Assembly (NCBI RefSeq): GCF_022808675.1
Contig: NZ_JAKZKV010000013.1
Span: forward strand, 62,001 to 126,000
Length of the DNA: 64,000 bases
Source of the DNA: Parabacteroides sp. FAFU027
GTDB lineage: Bacteria > Bacteroidota > Bacteroidia > Bacteroidales > UBA7332
Direction: 5' to 3'
Under the pieces are notes generated by a model. It did no database searches. It was not told the DNA's origin and saw only the letters and a program-made list of their open reading frames with translations. This document shows positions 33,061 through 42,300 of the stretch, in pieces; positions within the stretch are counted from its first letter, which is position 1; each line of letters begins with the position of its first letter. Both the position numbers and the translations under genes were made by a program.

Positions 33061-34005
33061 TCAGAATTGAATAAGCAAACCGCCGCTGGAATATCCCCCT
33101 CCGAATACGGTCAAACCAAGCAGGTCTCCTTGCTTGAATTTATCCCAATTCTGGGAAACGACAATCATTGCGCTCGGCGAACCGGTATTCCCCAATTCAT
33201 GAATATTATTGATGAATTTATCCAACGATACATTCAAATGGTTGGCCACATTCGCTACGATGCGTTTGTTAGCCTGATGGGTAATGATATAGGTCAAATC
33301 ATCGGTGGTTTTTCCGTGATTAGCAGTCATAGTATTTAGTGCTTCGCACATGTACTTGGTTGCATTGATGAAGACGTCACGTCCGTCAGGCATAACCAGT
33401 CCTTCGGTGCGGGGACGAAGATATACGCCTTCAGTGCTTTTGCCTACAGTACCCAGACTGCGGGAGAAAACATCGATGATTTCAGCTTCACCGTCTTTCA
33501 TTTTATCCTTTGAAACAAATACGGCAACAGCTGCATCACCCCAAAGGTGTCCCGATTGCGGGTCTGCTTCGTTAGAATAAGCAGTATTGTGTTCCGACGC
33601 GATGATGAGGGCCTTGGTAGCCTTGCCTGCCGCAAAGAAACACTCCGCAACTTCAACCGCATTTACAAATGAAGAGCAGGCCGATGAAAGATAAAAGCCT
33701 TTTGCATTGGCAATACCGAACTCCTTCTGCGCTACGTGCGCCAAAGTGGCAACTGTATCGTAAGGAGAATAAGATGCGCCGATAATTAAATCGACTTCTT
33801 CAACATTATAAGGAAGATTAGGGAGAGCATTTTTAACTGCTGCAATACCCATTGTGTTGGTATTTTCATCAGCAGCAGCTTTGGAACGGGTAGAAATACC
33901 TGTACGCTGGAGAATCCATTCGTCGGTAAGGCCGTTTACATTGAGAAAATAGTCATTATGGACTCTTTCGGCTGGGACATACGCCCCGGTCGCATTTATA
34001 AACAT
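33061..34005 (-). CDS. 3-oxoacyl-ACP synthase III (KASIII/FabH-like)
   Basis: 314 residues with the KASIII triad at almost the E. coli FabH positions: Cys110 (SSACSSF), His243 (ITHQAN) and Asn273 (HELGNTGS). The C-terminal FGGGYSSGGLLIQF corresponds to the FabH end. The family condenses acyl-CoA with malonyl-ACP to start fatty-acid synthesis. FabH usually lies beside rpmF/plsX or acpP; here it is with a TetR gene and fabG. It could be the main FabH or a specialised paralogue, for example for a dedicated lipid. A second fabH elsewhere would decide between them. Confidence 0.9.
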   Translation of the reverse strand: MFINATGAYVPAERVHNDYFLNVNGLTDEWILQRTGISTRSKAAADENTNTMGIAAVKNALPNLPYNVEEVDLIIGASYSPYDTVATLAHVAQKEFGIANAKGFYLSSACSSFVNAVEVAECFFAAGKATKALIIASEHNTAYSNEADPQSGHLWGDAAVAVFVSKDKMKDGEAEIIDVFSRSLGTVGKSTEGVYLRPRTEGLVMPDGRDVFINATKYMCEALNTMTANHGKTTDDLTYIITHQANKRIVANVANHLNVSLDKFINNIHELGNTGSPSAMIVVSQNWDKFKQGDLLGLTVFGGGYSSGGLLIQF

Positions 34006-34020
34006 AGTTTTTGTGTAGGT

Positions 34021-34605
34021 TTATTTAAGTAATCCTTTAAATAGTAGCTTGATTATATCTTCTTTCAGTTGCGAACGTTCGATGCCTCCTTCGTTAAAGA
34101 CACCCCGGATGTAAGGCACATCCAATCCTTTTAAAGAATAGTGGAGCACCATTACCATCGACTCAACATCAGGAATTTCGAAAACGCCTTCGTTTACTCC
34201 ATCTGTCAGAATCTTACGCAACAGCTCTATTTCCTTGATATCAAACTGTTTCCGCACTTTCTCTACGCGCCAGATGTCCCGGAAGAAATCTGCGCGAAGG
34301 GTTCCGTTGCGGAAAACGGTCTCTTTTACCGCTTCGAGCCGTGTGAAGATAAAAGCGGTCAGCTTCTGATCTGGACGGATGTTGCGGTTGGCAACCTCTT
34401 CAAGCGACTGAATCAACTGTTGCAATTCGGTCTCGACAACGGCCATGTACACCTCATTTTTGCTTTTAAAATAGGTGTAAAGAGTGCGACGTCCTTTTTG
34501 GGAGGCCACGGCTATGTCGTTCATGGTAGTATTTTCAACTCCAATGCGGGCAAACAACTGTCTGGCCACATCTACCAGCAAATCTCGGGTACGGGATATC
34601 GGCAT
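34021..34605 (-). CDS. TetR-family transcriptional regulator
   Basis: 194 residues from ATG 34605 (MPISRTRDLLVDVARQLFARIG). The N-terminal TetR helix-turn-helix is complete (VENTTMNDIAVASQKGRRTLYTYFKSKNEVY), followed by an all-helical ligand/dimer domain. The frame is open to 34665, but a TATTTTTG promoter box at 34643-34650 lies within that extension, so the shorter start is preferred. It sits 15 bases upstream of the KASIII gene, so it probably controls the KASIII/fabG group and itself, sensing an acyl compound. An inverted repeat overlaps its promoter. Confidence 0.9.
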   Translation of the reverse strand: MPISRTRDLLVDVARQLFARIGVENTTMNDIAVASQKGRRTLYTYFKSKNEVYMAVVETELQQLIQSLEEVANRNIRPDQKLTAFIFTRLEAVKETVFRNGTLRADFFRDIWRVEKVRKQFDIKEIELLRKILTDGVNEGVFEIPDVESMVMVLHYSLKGLDVPYIRGVFNEGGIERSQLKEDIIKLLFKGLLK

Positions 34606-34618
34606 AACTCTATTACTA

Positions 34619-34650
34619 TTGCACATTTGAATATAATCCGTGCAAAAATA
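34619..34650 (-). promoter_or_regulatory. Promoter and candidate operator of the TetR gene
   Basis: The minus-strand -7 box TATTTTTG (34643-34650) is overlapped by an inverted repeat TTGCAC-N15-GTGCAA (34619-34645). This is the usual place for TetR autorepression. Confidence 0.5.
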
Positions 34651-34779
34651 CAACCTTTTTTGCATTTAACCTTTACATCGTGCAATAAAAAGGAAATACA
34701 GGGATGAGAGTACAGCGGTTTTTCACACTACCTCTCCCCCTCATGGGCTTATTCCCTTATGTTTCTCGATATTAATTAC

Positions 34780-34787
34780 TACTTTTG
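34780..34787 (+). promoter_or_regulatory. -7 promoter box of trpS
   Basis: TACTTTTG matches TAnnTTTG, 34 bases before the trpS ATG. Confidence 0.55.
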
Positions 34788-34821
34788 CATCCAAAATAAA
34801 AAACACAGAACAATATAACGC

Positions 34822-35811
34822 ATGGAAACAGTAGTAAGCGGTATCCGTTCGACCGGAAACCTCCACCTGGGCAATTATTTCGGAGCGTTGCGCAACTTTA
34901 TCAAGATGCAGCACGAAAACAATTGCTACTTCTTTATCGCTGATTATCACTCATTGACTACTCACCCTGACCCTGCGCACCTACACAGCAATGTGCGTCA
35001 GGTTTTATCAGAATATCTTGCTGCCGGACTTGACCCGGAAGTCTCTACCATCTTCGTTCAGAGCGATGTACCTGAAGTGACCGAACTTTATCTGCTACTG
35101 AACATGCACGTTTATATCGGTGAGCTCGAAAGAACCTCTTCTTTTAAAGAAAAAGTGCGCAAGCAACCCGAAAACGTAAATGCAGGATTGCTGACCTATC
35201 CTACCCTGATGGCTGCCGACATCCTGCTTCACAAAGCAAACAAAGTGCCCGTAGGTAAAGACCAGGAACAGCACCTTGAAATGACGCGCAAATTTGCCCG
35301 TCGCTTCAATACGATGTATAATGTGGAATATTTCCCGGAACCCTCAGCTTACAACTTCGGCTCGGAGCTAATCAAAATTCCGGGACTTGACGGTAGTGGT
35401 AAAATGGGTAAATCGGAAGGCAACGGCGTTTATCTCTTCGATGAACCGACTGCTATCCGCAAAAAGGTGATGAAAGCGGTGACCGACCAGGGTCCAACCG
35501 AACCCAATAGCGTGAAAGCAGAGCCGGTGGAAAACCTCTTTACCATCCTCAAAGTGGTTTCAAGCCCCGACACTGTAGCTTTCTTCGAAGAAAAATACAA
35601 CAACTGCGAAATTCGTTACGGAGACCTGAAAAAACAACTGGCTGAAGATATCGTGGCTGTAACCGCACCTATCCGCGAACGCATCCTTGAAATACAGAAG
35701 GATGAAGAATACCTGCGTAAGGTGGTAAAAATGGGTGCAGAAAAAGCCCGCGAGAGTGCCAGCAAAACGGTAGCAGAAGTTCGCGAAATCATGGGATTCA
35801 AAAAGTTCTGA
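34822..35811 (+). CDS. trpS: Tryptophanyl-tRNA synthetase
   Basis: A 329-residue class I synthetase that charges tRNA-Trp. The HIGH-type motif is HLGN (15-18, in STGNLHLGNYFGAL) and the KMSKS-type motif is KMGKS (194-198). Length and both signatures are normal for bacterial TrpS. It is a single gene with its own promoter and terminator. No T-box or trp leader peptide is seen in the untranslated region of about 28 bases. Confidence 0.97.
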   Translation: METVVSGIRSTGNLHLGNYFGALRNFIKMQHENNCYFFIADYHSLTTHPDPAHLHSNVRQVLSEYLAAGLDPEVSTIFVQSDVPEVTELYLLLNMHVYIGELERTSSFKEKVRKQPENVNAGLLTYPTLMAADILLHKANKVPVGKDQEQHLEMTRKFARRFNTMYNVEYFPEPSAYNFGSELIKIPGLDGSGKMGKSEGNGVYLFDEPTAIRKKVMKAVTDQGPTEPNSVKAEPVENLFTILKVVSSPDTVAFFEEKYNNCEIRYGDLKKQLAEDIVAVTAPIRERILEIQKDEEYLRKVVKMGAEKARESASKTVAEVREIMGFKKF

Positions 35812-35839
35812 TTGTTTGCCTGATTAGCATAGACGATAT

Positions 35840-35873
35840 AGCCTGATGGAATTTTTCTGTCAGGCTTTTTTTA
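35840..35873 (+). terminator. Terminator of trpS
   Basis: AGCCTGA pairs with TCAGGCT, followed by seven T. Confidence 0.8.
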
Positions 35874-35948
35874 TTGCACAAAGAGCTCTCGTTAAACTAA
35901 TGGATGACGGACAATGTTTTTAGAGTAATCACTTTTAAAACACCCGAT

Positions 35949-36449
35949 ATGATAAAGTCCAGAATCACTACCAATCTATGGTTTGATGACCAGGCAGAAG
36001 AGGCTGCGAAATTCTATACTTCTATCTTCCCCGATTCCCAGATGGGTGAAATCTCCCGTTATGGCGAGCTCGGTTTTGAATATCATCACAAACCTGCCGG
36101 TTCGGTCATGATGGTGGAGTTTTCCATTATGGGGCAATCCTTTTCAGCGCTCAACGGCGGACCTATATTCAAGTTTAACGAAGCTGTTTCATTTATCGTC
36201 AATTGCGATACGGCAGAAGAGATTGATTATTACTGGGAAAAACTCTCCGAAGGTGGTGACCCCGAAGCTCAGCAATGCGGTTGGCTCAAGGATAAATATG
36301 GATTATCCTGGCAAATTGTCCCATCTGAAATGGCAACGCTGATGAGCCACCCTGACTCCGAAAAGACCGACCGGGTAATGAGTGCGATGTTTGAAATGAA
36401 GAAGCTCGACATCAATAACCTGCGAAAAGCATTTGATGGAAGTATTTGA
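35949..36449 (+). CDS. PhnB-like VOC-superfamily protein
   Basis: 166 residues from ATG 35949 (MIKSRITTNLWFDDQAEEAAKFYTSIFP), the normal start of this family; the frame extends to 35904 without support. The pattern FxxQAEEAAxFYxSIFPxS, then FSALNGGPxFxFNEAVSFIVNC and CGWLKDKYGLSWQIVP define the PhnB / 3-demethylubiquinone-methyltransferase-like VOC group. Members bind small metabolites and have no single established function. It is a single gene sharing a bidirectional terminator with the convergent GH28 gene. Confidence 0.85.
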   Translation: MIKSRITTNLWFDDQAEEAAKFYTSIFPDSQMGEISRYGELGFEYHHKPAGSVMMVEFSIMGQSFSALNGGPIFKFNEAVSFIVNCDTAEEIDYYWEKLSEGGDPEAQQCGWLKDKYGLSWQIVPSEMATLMSHPDSEKTDRVMSAMFEMKKLDINNLRKAFDGSI

Positions 36450-36458
36450 AAAAGAAAA

Positions 36459-36484
36459 ACCAAACAGGCTCATTGCTGTTTGGT
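36459..36484. terminator. Bidirectional terminator between the PhnB-like and GH28 genes
   Basis: ACCAAACAG pairs with CTGTTTGGT, flanked by A-rich and T-rich runs suited to both convergent genes. Confidence 0.7.
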
Positions 36485-36490
36485 TCTTCT

Positions 36491-37864
36491 TTATTTGGCC
36501 GAACAAGGAATATTGACGACTCCTCCAATATTTACATCGCTCATTACGACATTGTCCGTATTTGTAAAACTGACTCCAATGGGCGCTTTCTCTATATTGA
36601 CATTCTTGAAATAGATATCTGTCACCTTTTTCTCCGGATACCCCTGAATGACCAACCCGGCATTGGTAGCCTCCCGACACTTCATTCCATTGACGAAGAC
36701 ATTATGAATGTCCGTTGCATATCCTTTTCCCTCCCCATGATAATAAGAGGTTATAAAGAAGCAATCTTCAACCTTATCAAAGGTGACATTATTCATAAAT
36801 ATATCGGTGATAAAACCACCTCGGTCAGGATTTGATTTCAGGTAAATGCCCCGTTTGCAATAACCGCCGTAGGTGCAATCTTCCACAAATACATTGCGCA
36901 CACCGGCTGACATTTCACTACCGATTACCACTCCATGCAATCCCTTAAACTTACAATTACGGATGATAATATTTTCCGAAGGCATAGCTGTAGAACGGCC
37001 TTCGTGGTCCCGGCCAGACTTTATTGCAATATTGTCATCTCCGTTATCAAACTCAACATTTTCGATAAGAATATTGCGGGAATACTCCGGGTCAATTCCA
37101 TCATTGTTGATGTTTTTGGCATCGTAACGAACCCCGCGAACGGTGATATTCTCCGATTTCAGCAAATGCACGCACCAAAAAGGCGAATTGGTTATTTTCA
37201 CTCCTTCAATCAGAATATTCCTGCATTCAAATAGCTGTATCAACTGAGGTCTAAGGTAGTGATTCCTGCCAAAAATACGCTCCTTCAATGGTGTTCCATT
37301 GTGATTCATATCACGGCTGAGCATTTGAGCTTCGTCCTGTTTGCTTTTCCATGTATTGAAAGTTTCAGCAGCATTTCCATCAATGGTTCCTTCGCCGATT
37401 ATCGAGATATTTTCAAGTTTATAACCATAAATAAAAGGACTGTAGTTATAAAGCAAAGTACCTTCCCAACTGGTAAGCACCACCGGCAAATACCGGGCAG
37501 CCTCAGAGGTGAACTTCAAACGTGCCCCCTTTTGCAACTCAATACACACGTTACTCACCAGATGAATCGGGCCGTTAAGGAAATAGGTTCCTGCGGGAAC
37601 GACCAATCTCATGCCGTTTCGCTTCTGAGCTGCTTTCATCGCTTTATCAAAAGCAGGCTTGCAGTCTGTCAGTGAATCCCCCTTTGCTCCGAAAGATAAA
37701 ATTGAGGCTGAGTATTCAGAAATTGCCGGAGGGACAATATTTTTCAAAATCGCATCCCGTCTGCTTATTCTAATGTCTTCTGGATTTGTTCCTGCTTTTA
37801 CATCCATGGTACTATGTAATATTAAAACGCCAACAAAGGCTACAACAGCTTTATAGATACGCAT
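36491..37864 (-). CDS. Glycoside hydrolase family 28 (polygalacturonase-like)
   Basis: 457 residues with a signal peptide (MRIYKAVVAFVGVLILHSTMDVKA). The right-handed beta-helix core follows from about 50 (ILSFGAKGDSLTDCKPAFDKAM). The GH28 catalytic blocks are present: NNDGID (253-258), GDD with Asp276-277, the LHG block with His310, and R-x-x-YLKS (338-344). The family hydrolyses galacturonan or rhamnogalacturonan backbones. No SusC/SusD pair or other pectin genes lie nearby, so this is an orphan rather than part of a polysaccharide-utilisation locus. It is exported; the final location is not evident. Confidence 0.93.
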   Translation of the reverse strand: MRIYKAVVAFVGVLILHSTMDVKAGTNPEDIRISRRDAILKNIVPPAISEYSASILSFGAKGDSLTDCKPAFDKAMKAAQKRNGMRLVVPAGTYFLNGPIHLVSNVCIELQKGARLKFTSEAARYLPVVLTSWEGTLLYNYSPFIYGYKLENISIIGEGTIDGNAAETFNTWKSKQDEAQMLSRDMNHNGTPLKERIFGRNHYLRPQLIQLFECRNILIEGVKITNSPFWCVHLLKSENITVRGVRYDAKNINNDGIDPEYSRNILIENVEFDNGDDNIAIKSGRDHEGRSTAMPSENIIIRNCKFKGLHGVVIGSEMSAGVRNVFVEDCTYGGYCKRGIYLKSNPDRGGFITDIFMNNVTFDKVEDCFFITSYYHGEGKGYATDIHNVFVNGMKCREATNAGLVIQGYPEKKVTDIYFKNVNIEKAPIGVSFTNTDNVVMSDVNIGGVVNIPCSAK

Positions 37865-37885
37865 ATTCGTCTCTTTATTTCAAGG

Positions 37886-38407
37886 TTATCTTCTTTTCTT
37901 TTTTGCTTTAACAACGATACGACGTTTGGTCTCAATGACCATTTCCTTTGCAGAATCTTTCCGGGTAATCAAATGAGGAATACCTACCCCCACAGACAAA
38001 CTCATCAGTATAAATGACGCTTTGGCACCGTTGTTGCACGTCTCTGCGAGCACTTGCATATAGTTAGCGTCTGCTGTTGCAGTCAGATTGATTAAACCGA
38101 TCATCGTCCGATAGGCAAAAATCCCCGGCACCATCGGGATAACTGCCGGTATTGAAAAAACAAGCGGAGGAGCATGTTTGCTCAACGAAGTCCAGATACT
38201 CAGAAACCCCACCACTGTCGCTCCGGCAAAAGCAGCAATAACCACATTGCTTCCCGATTCAATCATGGTAAATTTCACAAAGCTGCCACATACACCAAGC
38301 ACAAATACAAAAAACAGGGTGCGAACCGGCACATTAAACAAAACCCCGAATCCTATTGCTGCAGCTCCCGCCCAGAAAGCTTTTTCTATAATAGTAAACC
38401 ATTCCAT
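37886..38407 (-). CDS. ThrE-type threonine/serine exporter, C-terminal half (DUF3815, YjjB-like)
   Basis: A 173-residue integral membrane protein with about five helices and a basic C-terminal tail. The segment PAVIPMVPGIFAYRTMIGL is the conserved core of the DUF3815 half of ThrE exporters. In some bacteria the two halves are one chain; here they are separate genes only 3 bases apart, so the product should assemble with the upstream partner. The proposed substrates are threonine, serine or small dicarboxylates, by analogy with ThrE and YjjPB. Confidence 0.88.
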   Translation of the reverse strand: MEWFTIIEKAFWAGAAAIGFGVLFNVPVRTLFFVFVLGVCGSFVKFTMIESGSNVVIAAFAGATVVGFLSIWTSLSKHAPPLVFSIPAVIPMVPGIFAYRTMIGLINLTATADANYMQVLAETCNNGAKASFILMSLSVGVGIPHLITRKDSAKEMVIETKRRIVVKAKKKRR

Positions 38408-38410
38408 AGC

Positions 38411-39199
38411 TTAAATGTGATAAATGTAGATTGAAAACAACATGCCAAGCGCAATCATAAATGCCAGAATCAGACCGTGGGTCCAGCGCAGAATGCCATT
38501 CAGTGTATTTCCGTCAAACAGGTCGGTAAAAGTATTGATAAACGGCACTCCGGGAATAAGGAAAAGAACACTGGTAGCCAGGGCGTGTTCCACTGTAAAA
38601 TCCATATTCAGTTGGGTAAAAAATCCGGCAACCAACGATGCTGTTGCAGCTCCGGCAAATACGCACAGGTATAAGTTGAATTTCAGTTTATGGGCTTCCT
38701 GGCGGATAAAAAGTCCGGTAAAGGTTGCAAGATAAGTAATCATCATCTCAATCGCATTTCCACCGGCCAAACGACAAAAAGCACTTCCGGCCAATGCTAC
38801 CAATGCCAATATCAGCAGACGCGGATAATGAGGTAATGCAACCAAACGATCAATTTCCTGTCGTATCTGTTGAAGCGTCCAGCCATCTTCAACAACCCGC
38901 CAGCTCATTCGGCTAATACCGGAAACAATCCTGAAGTTTACGCCATGCGGTGAGGTTCTTTTGAGTCCGTGATAAAGGTTTTCATCTTCTTCGTCATGGA
39001 GATTTATCGTAAGAGCCCGGTGTGTGATAAACAAATCCATCGAATACCCATATGCTTCAGCAATTCGATTCACGATTATTCGAATCCTAGCCGTACTCGC
39101 TCCGTTACTCATCAGCAAAGCTCCTATTTCAAGCAGCAATACGCCTAACTCCTTTATTTCCTTTTCATCTCTTTTGGCCATAGCACTTTGGTTTGTCAA
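38411..39199 (-). CDS. ThrE-type threonine/serine exporter, N-terminal half (DUF1212, YjjP-like)
   Basis: 262 residues. A cytoplasmic N-terminal domain (LLLEIGALLMSNGASTARIRIIVNRIAEAYG, then HRALTINLHD) precedes about five membrane helices from about residue 130. The pattern matches the DUF1212 half of ThrE-like exporters. It is first in a two-gene operon with the DUF3815 half. There is no obvious promoter box in the immediate 5' region, and the substrate is not readable from sequence. Confidence 0.88.
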   Translation of the reverse strand: MTNQSAMAKRDEKEIKELGVLLLEIGALLMSNGASTARIRIIVNRIAEAYGYSMDLFITHRALTINLHDEEDENLYHGLKRTSPHGVNFRIVSGISRMSWRVVEDGWTLQQIRQEIDRLVALPHYPRLLILALVALAGSAFCRLAGGNAIEMMITYLATFTGLFIRQEAHKLKFNLYLCVFAGAATASLVAGFFTQLNMDFTVEHALATSVLFLIPGVPFINTFTDLFDGNTLNGILRWTHGLILAFMIALGMLFSIYIYHI

Positions 39200-39328
39200 T
39201 TTGAATACAAAAGTAGAGCATTTCCGCTATATAATCTGGAATTGACTTTTTTGCAGCCATTTTTCACTATTTTCATTCGAAATGTAATCCATTTGGCAAA
39301 ATATCACATGCCATCTCCCTAAAATATA

Positions 39329-39360
39329 AACGGCAGATTGAAATGTTCCAACCTGCCGTT
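39329..39360 (-). terminator. Terminator of the ruvA-sprA operon
   Basis: AACGGCAG pairs with CTGCCGTT about 20 bases past the sprA stop. The minus-strand continuation is TTATATTTTAG, so the T tail is moderate. Confidence 0.6.
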
Positions 39361-39381
39361 TTACCATTATTTCATTGTTGT

Positions 39382-42300
39382 TTATCTTGTCAATGTAAAC
39401 TTCATGCTGATACCAAAATTGGTATTTGAAACCGGATAAGACGACGATGAAACCAATGGTTTATTTATCTGCTTATCCAGGAAAGCCCGTAATGTCAGAG
39501 CTTTGCTCATTGCATAATCAGCCGAAAGTTTTACCGTAATGTTACTTGTTCCACTGGTAGGTTGGGTAAAATTATCAGCAATCTTACGGATTAATGCCTG
39601 ATTGAGTCGGTAGGAAATATCCCCGCGTAGATTAAGGTCATTCTTGAAGTTCGACTTACTTTTCTCATTCGATTCAAAGATCTTGAAATCTGCTATTTTA
39701 TATCCAAGCCCTACCACAAACTCATCAGCAAGTGATTCGACAATCTGGTTGGATGAAATATTCAAAGCTACATTTCGTGAGTCTTTGTATTCACCATGAA
39801 TAGACATGTTATTCTTCAAAGTCGCATCCACACCGATAAGCGGGCTGTAACTTTCCGTTATCGCTACCGAACTAATGTCGTATGGTGATGACGGAATCGG
39901 ATTTCCGGTCAGAACATCACGTATAAATCCAAGGTCATCTCCTGCACCTATTCCGGCAATCCAGTTAGTAAACGAAGAATACGATCCGACACTGTATGTA
40001 CAACGGTATGCGTGATTCAGACTCAACGCCTTCAATGCACTTTTGATAAACGGCAACTGGTTCAACCCGTCATAAGTAATACGCCAGTTAGGCAAAAGGC
40101 TTTTCAATGATGGGAAAGCTGATAGCTCGATGTTATTAGCATCTTTTCCGGTATAAGCGGCTATAAATGCAGGAATCAAGACATCAGCAGAACTTGAATT
40201 TACACCGCCGTATTTTGAATCATAGTATGTTGGATAGGTCATATTATCCTTGTTAAAACCGCTATTTGGATAAATCACACCCTGATACTTACCTTCAATC
40301 CGACCGGTGATGGTCTGTACGTTCTTTACAAATTGATCAAATGCATCTGATTGATATCCCCTCTTCGCATTTACAGATCTCAGGGAAGTCGAGATTGCAA
40401 TGGTAGTCATTGTAAAACTACCGGTAAATATTTCAGGCATTCCCTCATACATAAACTGAATCTGCTTATTGTTGTTAGTATTCCGGGTTGCATTTAGCTC
40501 TATCTTCAATCCGCGAATAGGTTCAACATTTGCCCGAATCTGCAATTCGTCGTTGATGTTATAAGTAGCAGGAGTTACTAATTTGGTTGAATCATTACCT
40601 ACACCTAACAACCAGCCTTTATTGTTAGCTCTTTCAATATAACTTTTATCTGTCAGACCAAAAGCAAAATCTAATCCCGGAGCCATTAAGCCCGCCTCCC
40701 TTCCTTGTCCAAAGAACGCACCGACTTCAGGTTGGAATGATGGTAATGACATGGCATTTATCCTACGATAACCGATAGATATATTTCTCACTGACATTAA
40801 TCCACGGGCAATGTATTGCCCAATTTCATAGATTGGAGAATCTTCCATTCTCGGGCCCGGAGTAACCGTTAACTGCAATGATAAGGCGCCTCTGCTGTTG
40901 ATGACGATCTTATTATTGTCAATTACCTTATAACTCACCTCATACAAGCTATTATCCGCTTTTCGGGCAATTACTTTTACATTGCGGCTGTTCAGGTTGT
41001 GGTAAATTGTCAGGGTCGTATCCTTGCGTAGGGAAATGGTCTGCTTGAATTCCTTCTTTGCCATAACATCATTTCTTCGCGGCATTCCCTGACTCTGCTG
41101 CAGGGAGGAAAATTTCCTGTTCGCATCTTTCAGAAACTTGAACTTATTATACAGCTGTTCCAGGTTTAACCGGCTATCAAAACCTATCTGCATCTGGTTA
41201 CGGATGGTATTTCCATACTCGGTATTTGCATCGATATATGCACCTCTGTCCCAGTTATATGATGAATTATATTTCACATCTGCGGTAGTCCAGTCGAGGA
41301 ATCCGATTTTACTTAGAGGTAAAGTCCATGTTAAATTCGCCGTTTGAGAATATGTCAGAGGACGACCTAACTTCCGCAAGTTCATATTGACTGTATCTTT
41401 CCAGTCCTCGTATCGCTCAGGGAACAGACGACGGTTCACAGGAACATTCGGCTCATCAATACGGGCATTCGTTGCCGCATTAATATTGAATTTGATCTGT
41501 TTGGTAAAATCCCATCGCAGACTAAATTGGCGATCCCACAAGAAATCTTTTTTCCAGGATAATAACGGATCCGATATTTCTAGTTTTCCTGTTGTGGGAT
41601 TATTCAAATCACGCGACAACATTTCATAGTAATTGCGTGTAATATTCGTATTGAATCCGAAGTTATTTGGCAAAAAGTTAATACCAAAATCCTTTACTAC
41701 TTTAAGCGATTTTGCCTTCACCTTATTAAATGGCTCCCAGGCCTTCAACATTGGAGAATAGTTATAGGTAAACATTCCGCGATAGTCACGGCTAATCTCC
41801 CACGCAGTAGTCGGATTGTGCTTATTACTTTCGTTATATGCGTATCCTACACTAAAGTTCGCCGGGTCATATGGCATCGGTTTTTTACTCTGAATATCGA
41901 ATTTCAGGCTTGATACACTGAAGCTTCTGACCTTAACCAAGGTTTGGGAAAGATCTTTGATTGAATCTCTCTTTTCCTGTGTATTGTAGGTATTCAGAAC
42001 ATTTTGCAATAATAAATCCTGATCAGTCGCACTATATTTCGGGCTGGTTACCTGTTCTGAATATGAATAAAAAAGCGGTGCTTTGAGTTTTACTTTTTCA
42101 GGAACTAAACGCCCCAACTCAACATTTGCGGCTACGTTCATTTGTTGATAATCTTCGGTCAGTCGTTCTGATACAGACTGTTCTATAGAACCGAAGCCTG
42201 CTGTCTGTTTCAATCCGCTCACATTCAAGCTGGCAATGTCAGATATTGCAAGATTGGCGTTACCGGTTAATGCCCATCCGCCATCTTCATTAAATCCGGT

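Noticed and set aside
34606-34665. Upstream start for the TetR gene
   Set aside because: The promoter box at 34643-34650 lies inside the extension.
36491-37864. Polysaccharide-utilisation locus around the GH28 gene
   Set aside because: No SusC/SusD, sulfatase, regulator or other carbohydrate enzyme is adjacent.
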